From: an uncultured Desulfobulbaceae bacterium
Lineage (GTDB): Bacteria > Desulfobacterota > Desulfobulbia > Desulfobulbales > BM004
DNA length: 42,766 nucleotides
Direction: 5' to 3'
NCBI GenBank assembly: GCA_945787325.1
Contig: CALZHP010000017.1
Location: 1 to 42,766 of the forward strand
Below are positions 26,659-35,544 of the stretch, one piece after another (the stretch's first letter is position 1; every line of letters starts with the position of its first letter). Under the pieces are notes generated by a model that had not been told where the DNA came from, did not search any database, and worked only from the letters and a program-made list of their open reading frames with translations. Made by a program: the position numbers and the translations under genes.

Positions 26659-27177
26659 TCAATTCTCGCCCTTCATCATCACTTTCTGCTGGGATATGGG
26701 AACTATTTTGCAGTCCTCAAAGGAGACATTGCCTGGCAAATGGAACCTTAGTATCGCGTTCATAATACCGGCAACTTCCATTCCTTCGATCACTTTGCAG
26801 CCGGTTGATTCGACGGAATCCCGAACAGTTTCTGTAGCGGAATCACAGCCAAGAACTATCACAGCATCATATTGTTTAGCATGTTTCTTCAGCTTTTTAC
26901 GCTGACCTGAAGTCCACATGCAAAGAAACCATTGGTGGTATAGATTGCTCCTGAATACTTTTGAATTCACTCTCTTTATTTGTAATTGGGACTGCAGTGT
27001 CCTGATGTATTCTTCAAAAGGAGCCGACTTCAGTAAACTCCTGAATAACTGCATGAAAGGTTTTTTCTCTCTCACAGCCACAGTCGCTGCAGGACACATA
27101 TTGCAGGGTACGATCAATGCAGAACTCAATCCGCTAATTTCAGATATCACATCAAGGTCATTAAAGTGGATTGGCAT
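26659..27177 (-). CDS. Unknown cytosolic protein with CNMC motif
   Basis: 172 residues starting at 27177 behind a strong GAGGAGG site. The N-terminus carries LIVPCNMCPAATVAVREKKP, whose CxxC could bind a metal or cofactor. A basic helical region follows, then a cysteine in FLCMWTSGQRKK. Next is a Rossmann- or flavodoxin-like stretch (YDAVIVLGCDSATETVRDSVE, CKVIEGMEVAGIMNAI), and a short tail. No signal peptide or membrane segment is visible. I do not recognise a named family. Its position before a DJ-1 gene and the DGC/Cys-rich cluster suggests a thiol or metal theme, which is inference only. Confidence 0.75.
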   Translation of the reverse strand: MPIHFNDLDVISEISGLSSALIVPCNMCPAATVAVREKKPFMQLFRSLLKSAPFEEYIRTLQSQLQIKRVNSKVFRSNLYHQWFLCMWTSGQRKKLKKHAKQYDAVIVLGCDSATETVRDSVESTGCKVIEGMEVAGIMNAILRFHLPGNVSFEDCKIVPISQQKVMMKGEN

Positions 27178-27245
27178 TTTTCGATCCTCCTCTAATCTAT
27201 GATTTCCAATCTATACTTCGCAAGCCTGGGTATGAAAATGAGGGT

Positions 27246-27923
27246 TTATTTAAACTTTTCCAGTAAAGCCTTGGCCACTGAAACTGATGACGCCGGATTC
27301 TGGCCTGTTATCAGGTTGCCGTCAGTTATAGCATAAGGACTCCAATCATCGGCCTTTGAGTAGTTCCCCCCTTTCGCCTTCAACTCGTCTTCCACCCGGA
27401 AAGGCACTACATCCAATAGTTCAACTGCGCCTTCTTCTGTGTTGCTGAAACCAGTCACAGATTTCCCTTTCACAAGCGGCGAACCATCAGGATTTTTTGC
27501 GTTATGCAATACGGCAGGAGCATGACAAACTGCAGCAACCGGCTTACCGGAGGAATGCATTGTTTCAATCAAGGAAATGGAGTTATGATCCTCTGCCAGA
27601 TCCCAAAGCGGCCCATGACCACCAGGATAAAATACCGCATCGTAATCATCCGGTGAAATGTCAGACAATTTCAGAGTATTAGCAAGCGTAGCTTGCGCTT
27701 CACTGTCTTTGTTGAAGCGCTCTGTTGCTTCTGTCTGGAAGTCAGGCTCACTGCTTTTTGGATCCAGCGGCGGCTGTCCTCCATTTGGCGAGGCAAGTGT
27801 GATTTCTGCATTTGCATCCTTGAATATATAGTAAGGGCTTGCAAACTCCTCGAGCCAGAATCCGGTTTTTTCTCCTGTATTTCCTAGTTGATCGTGTGAA
27901 GTAAGTACCATAAGAATTTTCAT
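27246..27923 (-). CDS. DJ-1/PfpI-superfamily protein (type 1 glutamine amidotransferase fold, Hsp31-like)
   Basis: The start at 27923 is set by GGAGG five bases upstream; a longer frame to 28007 has no ribosome site. The 225-residue protein begins MKILMVLTSHDQLGNTGEKTG and has the nucleophile elbow VAAVCHAPAVL, with the conserved cysteine. DAVFYPGGHGPLWDL supplies the usual acidic/glycine loop. The conserved glutamate in the N-terminal half is in FWLEEF. The family includes Hsp31 chaperones, glutathione-independent glyoxalases and stress proteins, and I cannot choose among them. It is cytosolic. A terminator of the upstream gene separates it from the DGC-domain gene. Confidence 0.9.
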   Translation of the reverse strand: MKILMVLTSHDQLGNTGEKTGFWLEEFASPYYIFKDANAEITLASPNGGQPPLDPKSSEPDFQTEATERFNKDSEAQATLANTLKLSDISPDDYDAVFYPGGHGPLWDLAEDHNSISLIETMHSSGKPVAAVCHAPAVLHNAKNPDGSPLVKGKSVTGFSNTEEGAVELLDVVPFRVEDELKAKGGNYSKADDWSPYAITDGNLITGQNPASSVSVAKALLEKFK

Positions 27924-27991
27924 TTTGGCCTCCATGTAGTTATCAATCATGCAGTTTTCGTTCTGGAAAAAAGTTTGGCAAAAACGTAAAT

Positions 27992-28032
27992 AAAAAAAAG
28001 CCTCCAAGGGTGTGAAGCCCAGTGAAGGCTTT
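27992..28032 (-). terminator. Terminator after the DGC-domain gene
   Basis: AAAGCCT (27997-28003) pairs with AGGCTTT (28026-28032), with an inner GGG/CCC pairing. Eight T residues follow on the minus strand. Confidence 0.85.
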
Positions 28033-28108
28033 ATTATTGAAACTTATGTATGGTTCAACTTGTGATCAAGTACTACAAAGAAGAAAGTATCAAAATCAGA
28101 GTCATGCA

Positions 28109-28654
28109 CTAAACCGCACATGGTGGTTCAGCCTGTTGTTCTTCTCCACACGCATAAGATGGTAGTGAATCTGAGGAACATGGCTTACCATCTTTCAAAT
28201 TAGACAAGACAATGTCAGCCACTTTCTGAGCAGTTTGTTTCCTTTCTTCCTCCGAAACATCATCCACATCCATCAGATTTGCGTATTTCCTATGTATAGC
28301 AAGATCATCAATATTAACCAGCTTGTTTTTTCCAATAATATTTTCGGCGATCCTGCCATGACAACGAATGGAACAGCCATCAATGACGACAATCTTTTCG
28401 GCTTCCTTAACCCATTTGGCCAGCTTAGAATGCGGCACCGAGAACAGTTCCCCGTGGCAGGCCCGGGCATATTGATCTTCCTTTGCAACCAGGTTTGCTG
28501 CCAATCGGGCTACTTCACCTTTTATACATCCGCCTTCACAGGAAAATACAGGGATCTTCCCCTCTTTATGAAACTGGCGTCCGACTTACTCGCCGATAGC
28601 ACAAAGCATATCAGTTTTTGTAACTTCAAGTGCAAACGTATTTGTAGATTCCAT
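28109..28654 (-). pseudogene. DGC-domain putative zinc-binding protein interrupted by an in-frame UAA
   Basis: The natural start is the ATG at 28654 with AAAGGAG upstream. It reads MESTNTFALEVTKTDMLCAIGE, then UAA at 28588-28586. The same frame continues without shift as VGRQFHKEGKIPVFSCEGGC and on to position 109. Downstream it shows the DGC motif in VVIDGCSIRCHGR and a Cys-rich tail (PCSSD, YACGEE, PPCAV). The full reading would be 181 residues, normal for the family. Only a TTG at 28504 could restart translation, and this would lose the SCEGGC metal site. The cause is either a recent nonsense mutation or a sequencing error; UAA is not a known selenocysteine or pyrrolysine codon. Confidence 0.8.
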
Positions 28655-28689
28655 TATTTTTTCTCCTTTACAAGTTCATTTCCAGAAGG

Positions 28690-28896
28690 TTAGCTACAAC
28701 AACCTCGATTCTCTTCATTGACTGCATCACCAGATTTCTGACCACAGAACTTCCCCCTGCCCTCTTTCATCATGGCAAGACAGGCAGAATACCCTGCATC
28801 GTCAGGAAAACAGCCTTTTATCATCTCATCTATTCCTTCACAGTCACAGCATGTAAAGGTTCTCTTCCTCTCTTTACTGTTTTTTTCAGTATGCAT
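28690..28896 (-). CDS. Small cysteine-rich protein
   Basis: 68 residues from the ATG at 28896, set by GGAG about seven bases upstream (an ATG at 28908 lies in the ribosome site). A basic N-terminus (HTEKNSKERKR) is followed by TFTCCDCEG, DEMIKGCFPDD, YSACLAMM, GKFCGQ and a C-terminal GCCS. The eight cysteines suggest a metal-binding or redox protein in the cytoplasm. It lies 35 bp upstream of the interrupted DGC gene on the same strand and probably shares its mRNA. No family recognised. Confidence 0.7.
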   Translation of the reverse strand: MHTEKNSKERKRTFTCCDCEGIDEMIKGCFPDDAGYSACLAMMKEGRGKFCGQKSGDAVNEENRGCCS

Positions 28897-28941
28897 TTTT
28901 TTCTCCATAAAAATTCAGGTTTATCATTCTGGTTAAACCAT

Positions 28942-29169
28942 TTATTTGTCGGTTAATTCCCTTTTCTTTTCTGCATATTCCTTCTGGTCAATCTCACCTT
29001 TGGCGTAACGTTTGTTGAGAATATGCATGGCAGATTCTCCAAAATTATAGCCAGCACCCCAGCCACACATCCTGCTGCTCATACACCCTCTCATGAACAA
29101 AATGCAGAGAAAGATCATTACCAGGGGGAATATCCACCAGTAGCCTGTCAAAAACTCATATCCAAACAT
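28942..29169 (-). CDS. Small membrane protein with C-terminal SHOCT domain
   Basis: 75 residues from the ATG at 29169, which has AAAGGAGGTGC upstream; the longer frame to 29232 lacks a ribosome site. One transmembrane helix (WWIFPLVMIFLCILFM, residues 11-26) is followed by a cysteine/glycine-rich segment (RGCMSSRMCGWGAG). It ends with a short SHOCT motif, AMHILNKRYAKGEIDQKEY. SHOCT tails are thought to help oligomerisation. It sits 46 bp upstream of the Cys-rich gene, likely in the same operon. Confidence 0.85.
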   Translation of the reverse strand: MFGYEFLTGYWWIFPLVMIFLCILFMRGCMSSRMCGWGAGYNFGESAMHILNKRYAKGEIDQKEYAEKKRELTDK

Positions 29170-29339
29170 TTCAAGCACCTCCTTTATTTGTCTTTGATTA
29201 TTTAGACGAAGGAAGTGTCCGTTTGGATACACTTCAGGTCAAATTATTTAATTACTTTTTTCGAGAAGCCTGAAAAGATGCACTAGTTCAGCATATTGCT
29301 AAGTAAGGCTAATAGAAGAAAGGAAAGGTAACAGACAGA

Positions 29340-29936
29340 TCAATCTTGACCCTTATTCTGTTTTCGGTCACAGGCAAGTTCACTACGTTCGTCAAGATAA
29401 AAGTCACAACCGTCCTCTAGACTTTTTCTTAATTTGGCCCTTGCTCGATGAAGCCTTACTTTTGCTGTATCAAGGGAGATTTGAAGGATCTCTGCTATTT
29501 CCTTGTTCGTAAAGCCTTCAAGTTCGTTCAGGATAATGATTGATCTGTAATCAGGGGGCAGTCTGTCCACAAATTCTCTGACACAATCACTCATTTCGTC
29601 ACGGATTACTTTTTGATCAGGAGAGGCCGGCTTATTGAAAGCCATTTCAATGTTCTCAACCGTTTGTAAAGAAACAGGCGCCTGTGACCCGGATGGAGTA
29701 CGTTTATAAGATGGGGATTTCAATCTGTCCATGGCTGCATTAGTAGCAATCTTATACACCCAGGTTGAGATTTTAGACTCACCTTTGAAAGTGGACAAAT
29801 TCCTGTTAACTTTTTCAAAAACTATCTGGGCAACATCTTCAGCTTCATGCTCACCAACAAGACGTTCCAGATATCGAAGGATTTTAGAATAAAACTCATC
29901 ATAGATGTTTGAGAAAACGGGTTGCTCGGCCATCAT
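29340..29936 (-). CDS. RNA polymerase sigma factor, ECF (group 4) type
   Basis: About 198 residues. Region 2 runs through IYDEFYSKILRYLERLVG, EAEDVAQIVFEKV and the -10-recognition helix STWVYKIATNAAMDRLK. A linker of about 45 residues precedes region 4 (LPPDYRSIIILNELEGFTNK, EIAEILQISLDTAKVRLHRA). A short C-terminal extension, CDFYLDERSELACDRK, carries two cysteines, a tail seen in some ECF factors and possibly redox- or metal-sensing. I choose the ATG pair at 29936/29933 behind AAAGAG; a start at 29966 is possible. No anti-sigma gene is adjacent; the SHOCT membrane protein downstream is not an obvious anti-sigma factor. Confidence 0.92.
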   Translation of the reverse strand: MMAEQPVFSNIYDEFYSKILRYLERLVGEHEAEDVAQIVFEKVNRNLSTFKGESKISTWVYKIATNAAMDRLKSPSYKRTPSGSQAPVSLQTVENIEMAFNKPASPDQKVIRDEMSDCVREFVDRLPPDYRSIIILNELEGFTNKEIAEILQISLDTAKVRLHRARAKLRKSLEDGCDFYLDERSELACDRKQNKGQD

Positions 29937-30230
29937 ACACTCTTTGCTAATGTATAAGTTAACCATCAGGTATGCCGGGTTTCAAAAGACTCTTTCCGGT
30001 TCATGATCAGCTGATTCGAAGGAGACATCAGAAACTATTTTATTTCAACAGATATACCATTTTTTTATCTTTATTTTTCTGAAAGTCTCACCATTACAAT
30101 AACTCTCTTGCTGCCCTCTTTCTAGCAAGTAAATCACAGGATGTGGAGACAGCCCAGCAGCATTGCCCCTTTTACTCCGCAAGCGATTACAGGTGACGGA
30201 GATGTCCACAAGCAGGGCTTTTGACTATAG

Positions 30231-30674
30231 TTAGCTATGTCGAATGCACTGCTTGTGGGCAGATTTGGTGCTTGTAGTCGCTTGCCCGGCAAGTTTGTAA
30301 CTTGTAACCATAGATATAAAAAGAATTGAGTTTTTTACCAGTATCCAGATATTAGAGGTGTTTCCATCCAAATATCCAATAAGCGCAACAACAAAAAGAC
30401 CGAAAACTACAGGAAATGCGGTTAAAAGTATAACAAATCTTCTCTCAATCGGCTCTTTCACCGCCCACAAAAGAAGAAAAGTCCAGCCTGTCATTAATGA
30501 ACCGCCAACTCCCATGATAAGCCTGGTTTGCAGGTCGGGATTAAAATCAGGACTGTTGGTCAGAATTCCAAATATAATTGGAAAAAGTAATCCTACTGCC
30601 CAAAGCGCATCTGCGCCAATTCCTAGCCAGTATGGGAACTTGATCAGAAACATTTTTTTCTTCTGATCTTTCAT
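30231..30674 (-). CDS. Hypothetical four-helix membrane protein
   Basis: 147 residues from 30674, with AAGGAAAC upstream. Hydrophobic helices are at about 14-36 (YWLGIGADALWAVGLLFPII), 52-72, 80-101 and 110-127. The tail is polar (TSTKSAHKQCIRHS). No family recognised. It follows the TolC gene by 63 bp on the same strand, so it may be a distal member of the efflux operon, although it has its own ribosome site. Its role is unknown. Confidence 0.75.
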   Translation of the reverse strand: MKDQKKKMFLIKFPYWLGIGADALWAVGLLFPIIFGILTNSPDFNPDLQTRLIMGVGGSLMTGWTFLLLWAVKEPIERRFVILLTAFPVVFGLFVVALIGYLDGNTSNIWILVKNSILFISMVTSYKLAGQATTSTKSAHKQCIRHS

Positions 30675-30737
30675 AAATAGTTTCCTTCTTTGTTATCACC
30701 TTTTTATGATGCAGTTGTCTATGCTGACAATCTATTG

Positions 30738-32210
30738 TTACGCATTTCCCTGGCTTAGATTTCTAAAGCTTACTATTCCCTGGACCCTGTCCAACTCTGC
30801 CTTGGCCTTGGCAAGATCAATAAGTGCCCTTTTTTCACCGATCAGCGCCTGCTCATATATGTCCTGAGATACCAACACGTCATATGCCGTTGTCAAGCCG
30901 ACGGCGAACTTTTCCTGTTCAGCCTCGAGTCTTTTTTGTGCAGCAAGGCTTGTTTTCCTGGTGGCTTCGATAGTCTTCATGGCAAGCGTTACATTTCGTA
31001 TTGCTTCTCTGGTGCTTCGGGTAACTTCCTGGCGCAAAAGTTCTGATCTATGTTTGGCATTGGCCAATTTCGCTCGTGCCTGAACGAGGCCACCACGTCT
31101 GCTTCTATTTCCTATGGGTACTTTGAATACCAAACCAACCTGCCAGCTGAAGTCCGAATCTGAGAAAGAATTATCAAAAGCATTGCTATAATTATCGCCA
31201 GCCCCCGTAAAGCCTGCGGCTCCCTCTAATGCAAGTGAAGGTTTAAGTTCGTCTTTTGCCTTTCTGACTATAATCTCGGATGCATCAACTTGAAGATCAC
31301 CGGCTATAATGTTTGGCCGGTTGTTTACGGCATTTGTTAAAACGTCACTCATATCGGGTAGCTGAGGGTTTTGCTCAGGGGTGTCTCCAGGTATCATCGC
31401 TGCTGACCAGTTCCGGCTGTTTATTAGCAATTTGAGGCCATCTTCCGCGTTGGCAATATTCCTTTCAGCTGCAATCAGCTGTTCCTCACGTCTGGCTATC
31501 TCTGATTCTGGCTGATATATTTCAACTCTTGCCAGTACACCGCTCTCTATCTTTCTGCTTGTTTCTTCCCGCAGGTTCCTGGCTAGCTTGAGTGAAAGGT
31601 TTTTAACCTCTATTTCCTGACGGGCAATAACCAGTTCCCAGTATGCATTTTTAACATCTGCCGCCAGGTTTGCAGCTTGCTCCTCCACTAAATAGGTTGC
31701 GGCTTCCGTAAATTTTTCAGCTGCCCGTACACCGGCTGTCTGACTTTCTTTGCCGTTGCCCCTTAGAAGTGGCTGAGAGATACCAACCCCAACTGCCGAG
31801 CTATAGGACGGATTCCGAATAACAAACGCCGAATCAGTATCAAATCGACCATTTTCCCAGGAAAGAGAAATTTCTGTCCCGGTTTCCAGCTTTTTCTTCA
31901 CTGCTGCATTCCATAGGGCATTCTTTTCTTCTTCAGCACCTCCTGCCAGCAGGCTGGTCATTCGTTGCTCCTGGCCGGATATACCAGCCTCCACCTGGGG
32001 ATCGAAAACTCCCTCTTCCACAAGCTCTGCACCCTGCCCTATCTCAACCTCGCTTTTCAGCAGCTTGAGGTTAAGGTTTTCTTCAAGTGCAATGGAAACT
32101 GCTTCGTCTATGGTTAATTCTTTTAATTTTTCCGAGCCAAATGCTGTCCCGTTAATAAAGAAAAGAATGAATATCAGGACGTAAATTGCCCGCATCCTAC
32201 CTGCCTTCAT
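30738..32210 (-). CDS. TolC-family outer-membrane efflux channel protein
   Basis: This is the outer-membrane channel of the tripartite pump encoded upstream. It has a signal peptide (MRAIYVLIFILFFINGTAFG). Two structural repeats of long helices and beta strands follow, with typical phrases LTIDEAVSIALEENLNLKLL, SAVGVGISQPLLRG and FSWQVGLVFKVPIGNRSRRG. At 490 residues it matches TolC-type proteins. The start at 32210 lies inside the end of the RND gene (14-bp overlap), and its GGAGGAG ribosome site is part of the RND coding sequence. This implies coupled translation and equal expression of pump and channel. Confidence 0.95.
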   Translation of the reverse strand: MKAGRMRAIYVLIFILFFINGTAFGSEKLKELTIDEAVSIALEENLNLKLLKSEVEIGQGAELVEEGVFDPQVEAGISGQEQRMTSLLAGGAEEEKNALWNAAVKKKLETGTEISLSWENGRFDTDSAFVIRNPSYSSAVGVGISQPLLRGNGKESQTAGVRAAEKFTEAATYLVEEQAANLAADVKNAYWELVIARQEIEVKNLSLKLARNLREETSRKIESGVLARVEIYQPESEIARREEQLIAAERNIANAEDGLKLLINSRNWSAAMIPGDTPEQNPQLPDMSDVLTNAVNNRPNIIAGDLQVDASEIIVRKAKDELKPSLALEGAAGFTGAGDNYSNAFDNSFSDSDFSWQVGLVFKVPIGNRSRRGGLVQARAKLANAKHRSELLRQEVTRSTREAIRNVTLAMKTIEATRKTSLAAQKRLEAEQEKFAVGLTTAYDVLVSQDIYEQALIGEKRALIDLAKAKAELDRVQGIVSFRNLSQGNA

Positions 32211-35200
32211 TTGTTACTCCTCCTTCGCTATGTGAGCTCGTCACACTGCTTTTCCAAACTGGCCATACAAATGCATGTCGCAGTCGCCCAATCGCCCTCT
32301 TCCTCATTTCCGTTAGATCATTAAAAAATGAGTACAGGGTCGGCACTACAACCAGAGTAAGAAATGTTGCCACCATCAAGCCGAAAACTACTACTATGGC
32401 CATTGATCGCCACCATTGGCTTGATTCGCTTACCCAGGAGATAGCTAAATTATGAAAGTCGAACGATATACCGGTAATCATGGGAAGGAGGCCGAGGATT
32501 GTGGTAATTGCCGTTAAAATAACCGGACGCAATCGAGTGGCACCGGCGGCAATCACTGCCGCTCGAACTTCCATGCCTCGTTCTATGAGTTTATTTATGT
32601 AATCGATCAGCACGATGGCATTGTTCACCACAACACCGGCCAGAGAAATTACACCAACTCCAGTCATGATTATACCGAATGGCTGACTGAAAACCGCTAA
32701 TCCCAGAAACGCACCGCCTAGAGAAAGGACTACAGAAGTCATAGTGATGATTGCCATGGTGATGGAATTGAACTGGCTTACCAGTATAAAAAATATCAGA
32801 AACAAAGAGATGACAAACGCTTTGCCAAGAAAATCCTCTGATTCTTTCTGCATTTCCATTTCGCCGGTAAATTTAACAGCGTAACCTGGTGGCATTGGTA
32901 TTTCCTTTAACATTTCTTCGGCCTGGGCCCGGGCTACCGGACCAGGTATTTGGGTCTCATCAACATTGGCCTGGATAGTCACTACCCTCTGGTTGTCAAT
33001 TCTTACGATATCACCTATGGTTCCGGTATATTCGATATCCGCCAGGGTGGAGAGCGGCACCATTTCACCTGACGGCACAGGGATCATAAGTTCTCGCAAG
33101 ACATCGGTCAGGCGCCTGTCTTCCTCGGGAAGTTGCACTGTTATATCGTAGTCCTTGTTACCCTCACGGAAGGTGGAAACATCGAGGCCGTTATAAGCTG
33201 TTTTCAGGGCAAAGCCGATCATATCGGTACTGAGGCCAAACAGGGCTGCTTTCTGGCGGTCGATAACGACTTGAATTGATGGAGTCCCTTCGTTGAAATT
33301 ATCACGCACATCTTTGACATGCGGTATTTTGACAATTATTTCCCTGATCTGTTTTGATATTTTTCCGAGCATGGCCATATCATCGCCGGCGATTTCGATA
33401 TTGATAGGCGATCCGGTTGCCGGCCCTTCCTCTGCAGCGGCAACAGTGATCTTAGCGCCCGGGATATCAGCTACCCGATCCCTTATTTCGTTCATGGTTT
33501 CATTGGATGAGCGGTTCCGTTCATCAAGATCTATAAACCGGACACCGATATTGTTCGGTGTATTGCGACCGAACATATCAGCGCCGCCAGCTGTGGTTAC
33601 CGCCTTGGTATAGATATTCCTGATATTACCCAGATCACTCGGGCCCGTGAAGAAAGTGCCATCAGCTTTTTGATGCTCTTTAAGCGCATATGCCTCAGCA
33701 TAATTTTCTGCTGCAAGTGCAGATGTATCAGCCCCGGCATTGATATTTCCGGCAATTGCGATTTCAACTCTTTTTATCAACCGGTCGATGTATTCAAGGT
33801 CGGCCCCTTCAGGAGGTTCGACATTCACATACATAGACTTGGGTTGCAGATCCGGGAAGAACTCAACCGGCTTTTCCAAGCCGATTACCAACATCCAACC
33901 CTGAAATAGGAGAATCAATATAGCAAAGGCGGACACAATGATGATAACCGGCCTTTGAAGGGCAAATTTAAGAACCCGTGTATAACTGTTCAGCAGTCTA
34001 CCTTTTACCTCAACAGGTTTTTCACCTGCAGCCGCAATATCTTTAGCGGATAATTCATTATGATTATCCGCAGACTTTGTTTTCATGAACATCGAGGCCA
34101 GGGCCGGGTTGATCACCATGGCCACAAAAAGGCTCGATGAAAGGGTAACGATCAGGGTCAGTGGCAGATATCGCATGAACTCACCCATAATGCCCGGCCA
34201 GAAAAGCATGGGCGAAAAGGCGGCCAGGGTGGTGAGGGTTGAGCCGATTACCGGATATGCCACCTCGGAGGTGGCCCGCATGGCAGCTTCCAAACGGGGT
34301 GCACCCTGTTCCATGTAGCGGTAAATGTTTTCAATAATCACGATGGCATTGTCCACCAGCATTCCCAATGCCAAGGTAAGTCCAAAAAGAACCACTACAT
34401 TTAAAGTAATACCCAGCAGGTAAAGGGCTGTGAATGAAAGAAACATGGAAAATGGTATTGCCATACTCACTAGGATGGCGTTACGAAATCCCATGGCAAA
34501 AAAGATTACCAGAACAACCAGGAGCAGTCCGGTAAGGATATTGTTTTCCAGGTCTGCCACCATTCCTTCAATATCACTGGCTTTATCCATTACCTTGACA
34601 ATGCCGGTGTTGTTCGGCCAGACGACTTTGGCCTGCTCGATCATCTCGTCAACCTGTTTGCTGATCGAAATAATGTTCTCGCCGGTGCGCTTTTTTACTG
34701 CAAGACTGACAGCGGAACGGCCGTCCAACCTTGAGCGGCTGGTTTCTTCCTTAAAACCGTCAACAACCATTGCCACATCTTTAAGGTAAACCGGCTGGCC
34801 ATTGTGGGTCCCCATAACCAGACCGTAAATTTCATCCGGACTCTTGAATTCACCCGGCACCCGTAGCTGAAAGCGGCCTTCGCCCATGCGGATTGCGCCG
34901 CCTGAGGTGTTGCGGTTTTCACTGGCTAATGTATCCTGAAATGTGGCTATCGACAGACCGTAATAGGCCAGTTTGTCTGGGATGACCTCTACCCGGATCT
35001 CGCGCTCAAGTCCGCCGGTAACTTCCACCTCCAGAACACCTGAAATTGTCTCAATATCATCTTTCAGATCTTCGGCAATATCCTTTAAACACGGTAAACC
35101 GCAGGTGCCGGAAAGTGAATAGACCGCAATAGGCATTTCAGAAAGATTCACCTCAAAGACTGCAGGGTCATCTTCAAGATCAGCCGGCAATTCACCCTTT

Positions 35201-35544
35201 GCTTCGTCAACTTTGTCCTTGACGTCCTGGAGGGCTTTGTCAATTTCTATACCGGTCATAAATTCAATATTTATTGAAGAGAGACCTTCGGAACTGACCG
35301 ATTGGATTTTTTTCACTCCTTCGATAGATTTCAGTTTTTTCTCGATCTCAATGGTGACCGCCGTCTCAATATCGCTTGGAGACACTCCCCGGTAGCTTGT
35401 GGAGACAAATACATACGGAATTGTAATATCCGGATCACTTTCCCGGGGAAGCACCATATAACTGTAAATTCCGAAGACAATTATGATTACTGCTAGCACC
35501 ATTACACTGACGGACTTTTTAACAGCAATATCTGAGATAATCAT
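32197..35544 (-). CDS. RND-family efflux pump permease (AcrB/HAE-like)
   Basis: This proton-driven inner-membrane pump has 1115 residues and about 12 helices in two homologous halves, with two large periplasmic domains. Visible marks: the N-terminal helix (VMVLAVIIIVFGIYSYMVLP, then RESDPDI), the helix-4 segment LALGMLVDNAIVIIENIYRY with its proton-relay aspartate (DN where AcrB has DD), and in the second half GVGVISLAGVVVNNAIVLID and TRLRPVILTAITTILGLLPM. An internal loop of about 40 charged residues (KSADNHNELSAKD) sits between the halves. The start at 35544 overlaps the membrane-fusion gene stop (ATGA). The substrate cannot be told from sequence; a drug- or solvent-type pump is more likely than a metal pump. 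Confidence 0.96.
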   Translation of the reverse strand: MIISDIAVKKSVSVMVLAVIIIVFGIYSYMVLPRESDPDITIPYVFVSTSYRGVSPSDIETAVTIEIEKKLKSIEGVKKIQSVSSEGLSSINIEFMTGIEIDKALQDVKDKVDEAKGELPADLEDDPAVFEVNLSEMPIAVYSLSGTCGLPCLKDIAEDLKDDIETISGVLEVEVTGGLEREIRVEVIPDKLAYYGLSIATFQDTLASENRNTSGGAIRMGEGRFQLRVPGEFKSPDEIYGLVMGTHNGQPVYLKDVAMVVDGFKEETSRSRLDGRSAVSLAVKKRTGENIISISKQVDEMIEQAKVVWPNNTGIVKVMDKASDIEGMVADLENNILTGLLLVVLVIFFAMGFRNAILVSMAIPFSMFLSFTALYLLGITLNVVVLFGLTLALGMLVDNAIVIIENIYRYMEQGAPRLEAAMRATSEVAYPVIGSTLTTLAAFSPMLFWPGIMGEFMRYLPLTLIVTLSSSLFVAMVINPALASMFMKTKSADNHNELSAKDIAAAGEKPVEVKGRLLNSYTRVLKFALQRPVIIIVSAFAILILLFQGWMLVIGLEKPVEFFPDLQPKSMYVNVEPPEGADLEYIDRLIKRVEIAIAGNINAGADTSALAAENYAEAYALKEHQKADGTFFTGPSDLGNIRNIYTKAVTTAGGADMFGRNTPNNIGVRFIDLDERNRSSNETMNEIRDRVADIPGAKITVAAAEEGPATGSPINIEIAGDDMAMLGKISKQIREIIVKIPHVKDVRDNFNEGTPSIQVVIDRQKAALFGLSTDMIGFALKTAYNGLDVSTFREGNKDYDITVQLPEEDRRLTDVLRELMIPVPSGEMVPLSTLADIEYTGTIGDIVRIDNQRVVTIQANVDETQIPGPVARAQAEEMLKEIPMPPGYAVKFTGEMEMQKESEDFLGKAFVISLFLIFFILVSQFNSITMAIITMTSVVLSLGGAFLGLAVFSQPFGIIMTGVGVISLAGVVVNNAIVLIDYINKLIERGMEVRAAVIAAGATRLRPVILTAITTILGLLPMITGISFDFHNLAISWVSESSQWWRSMAIVVVFGLMVATFLTLVVVPTLYSFFNDLTEMRKRAIGRLRHAFVWPVWKSSVTSSHSEGGVTNEGR

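Noticed and set aside
28586-28588. Possible stop-codon recoding in the DGC gene, as in the selenoprotein at the window start
   Set aside because: The codon is UAA, not UGA or UAG, and no SECIS-like hairpin is apparent; mutation or sequence error is simpler.
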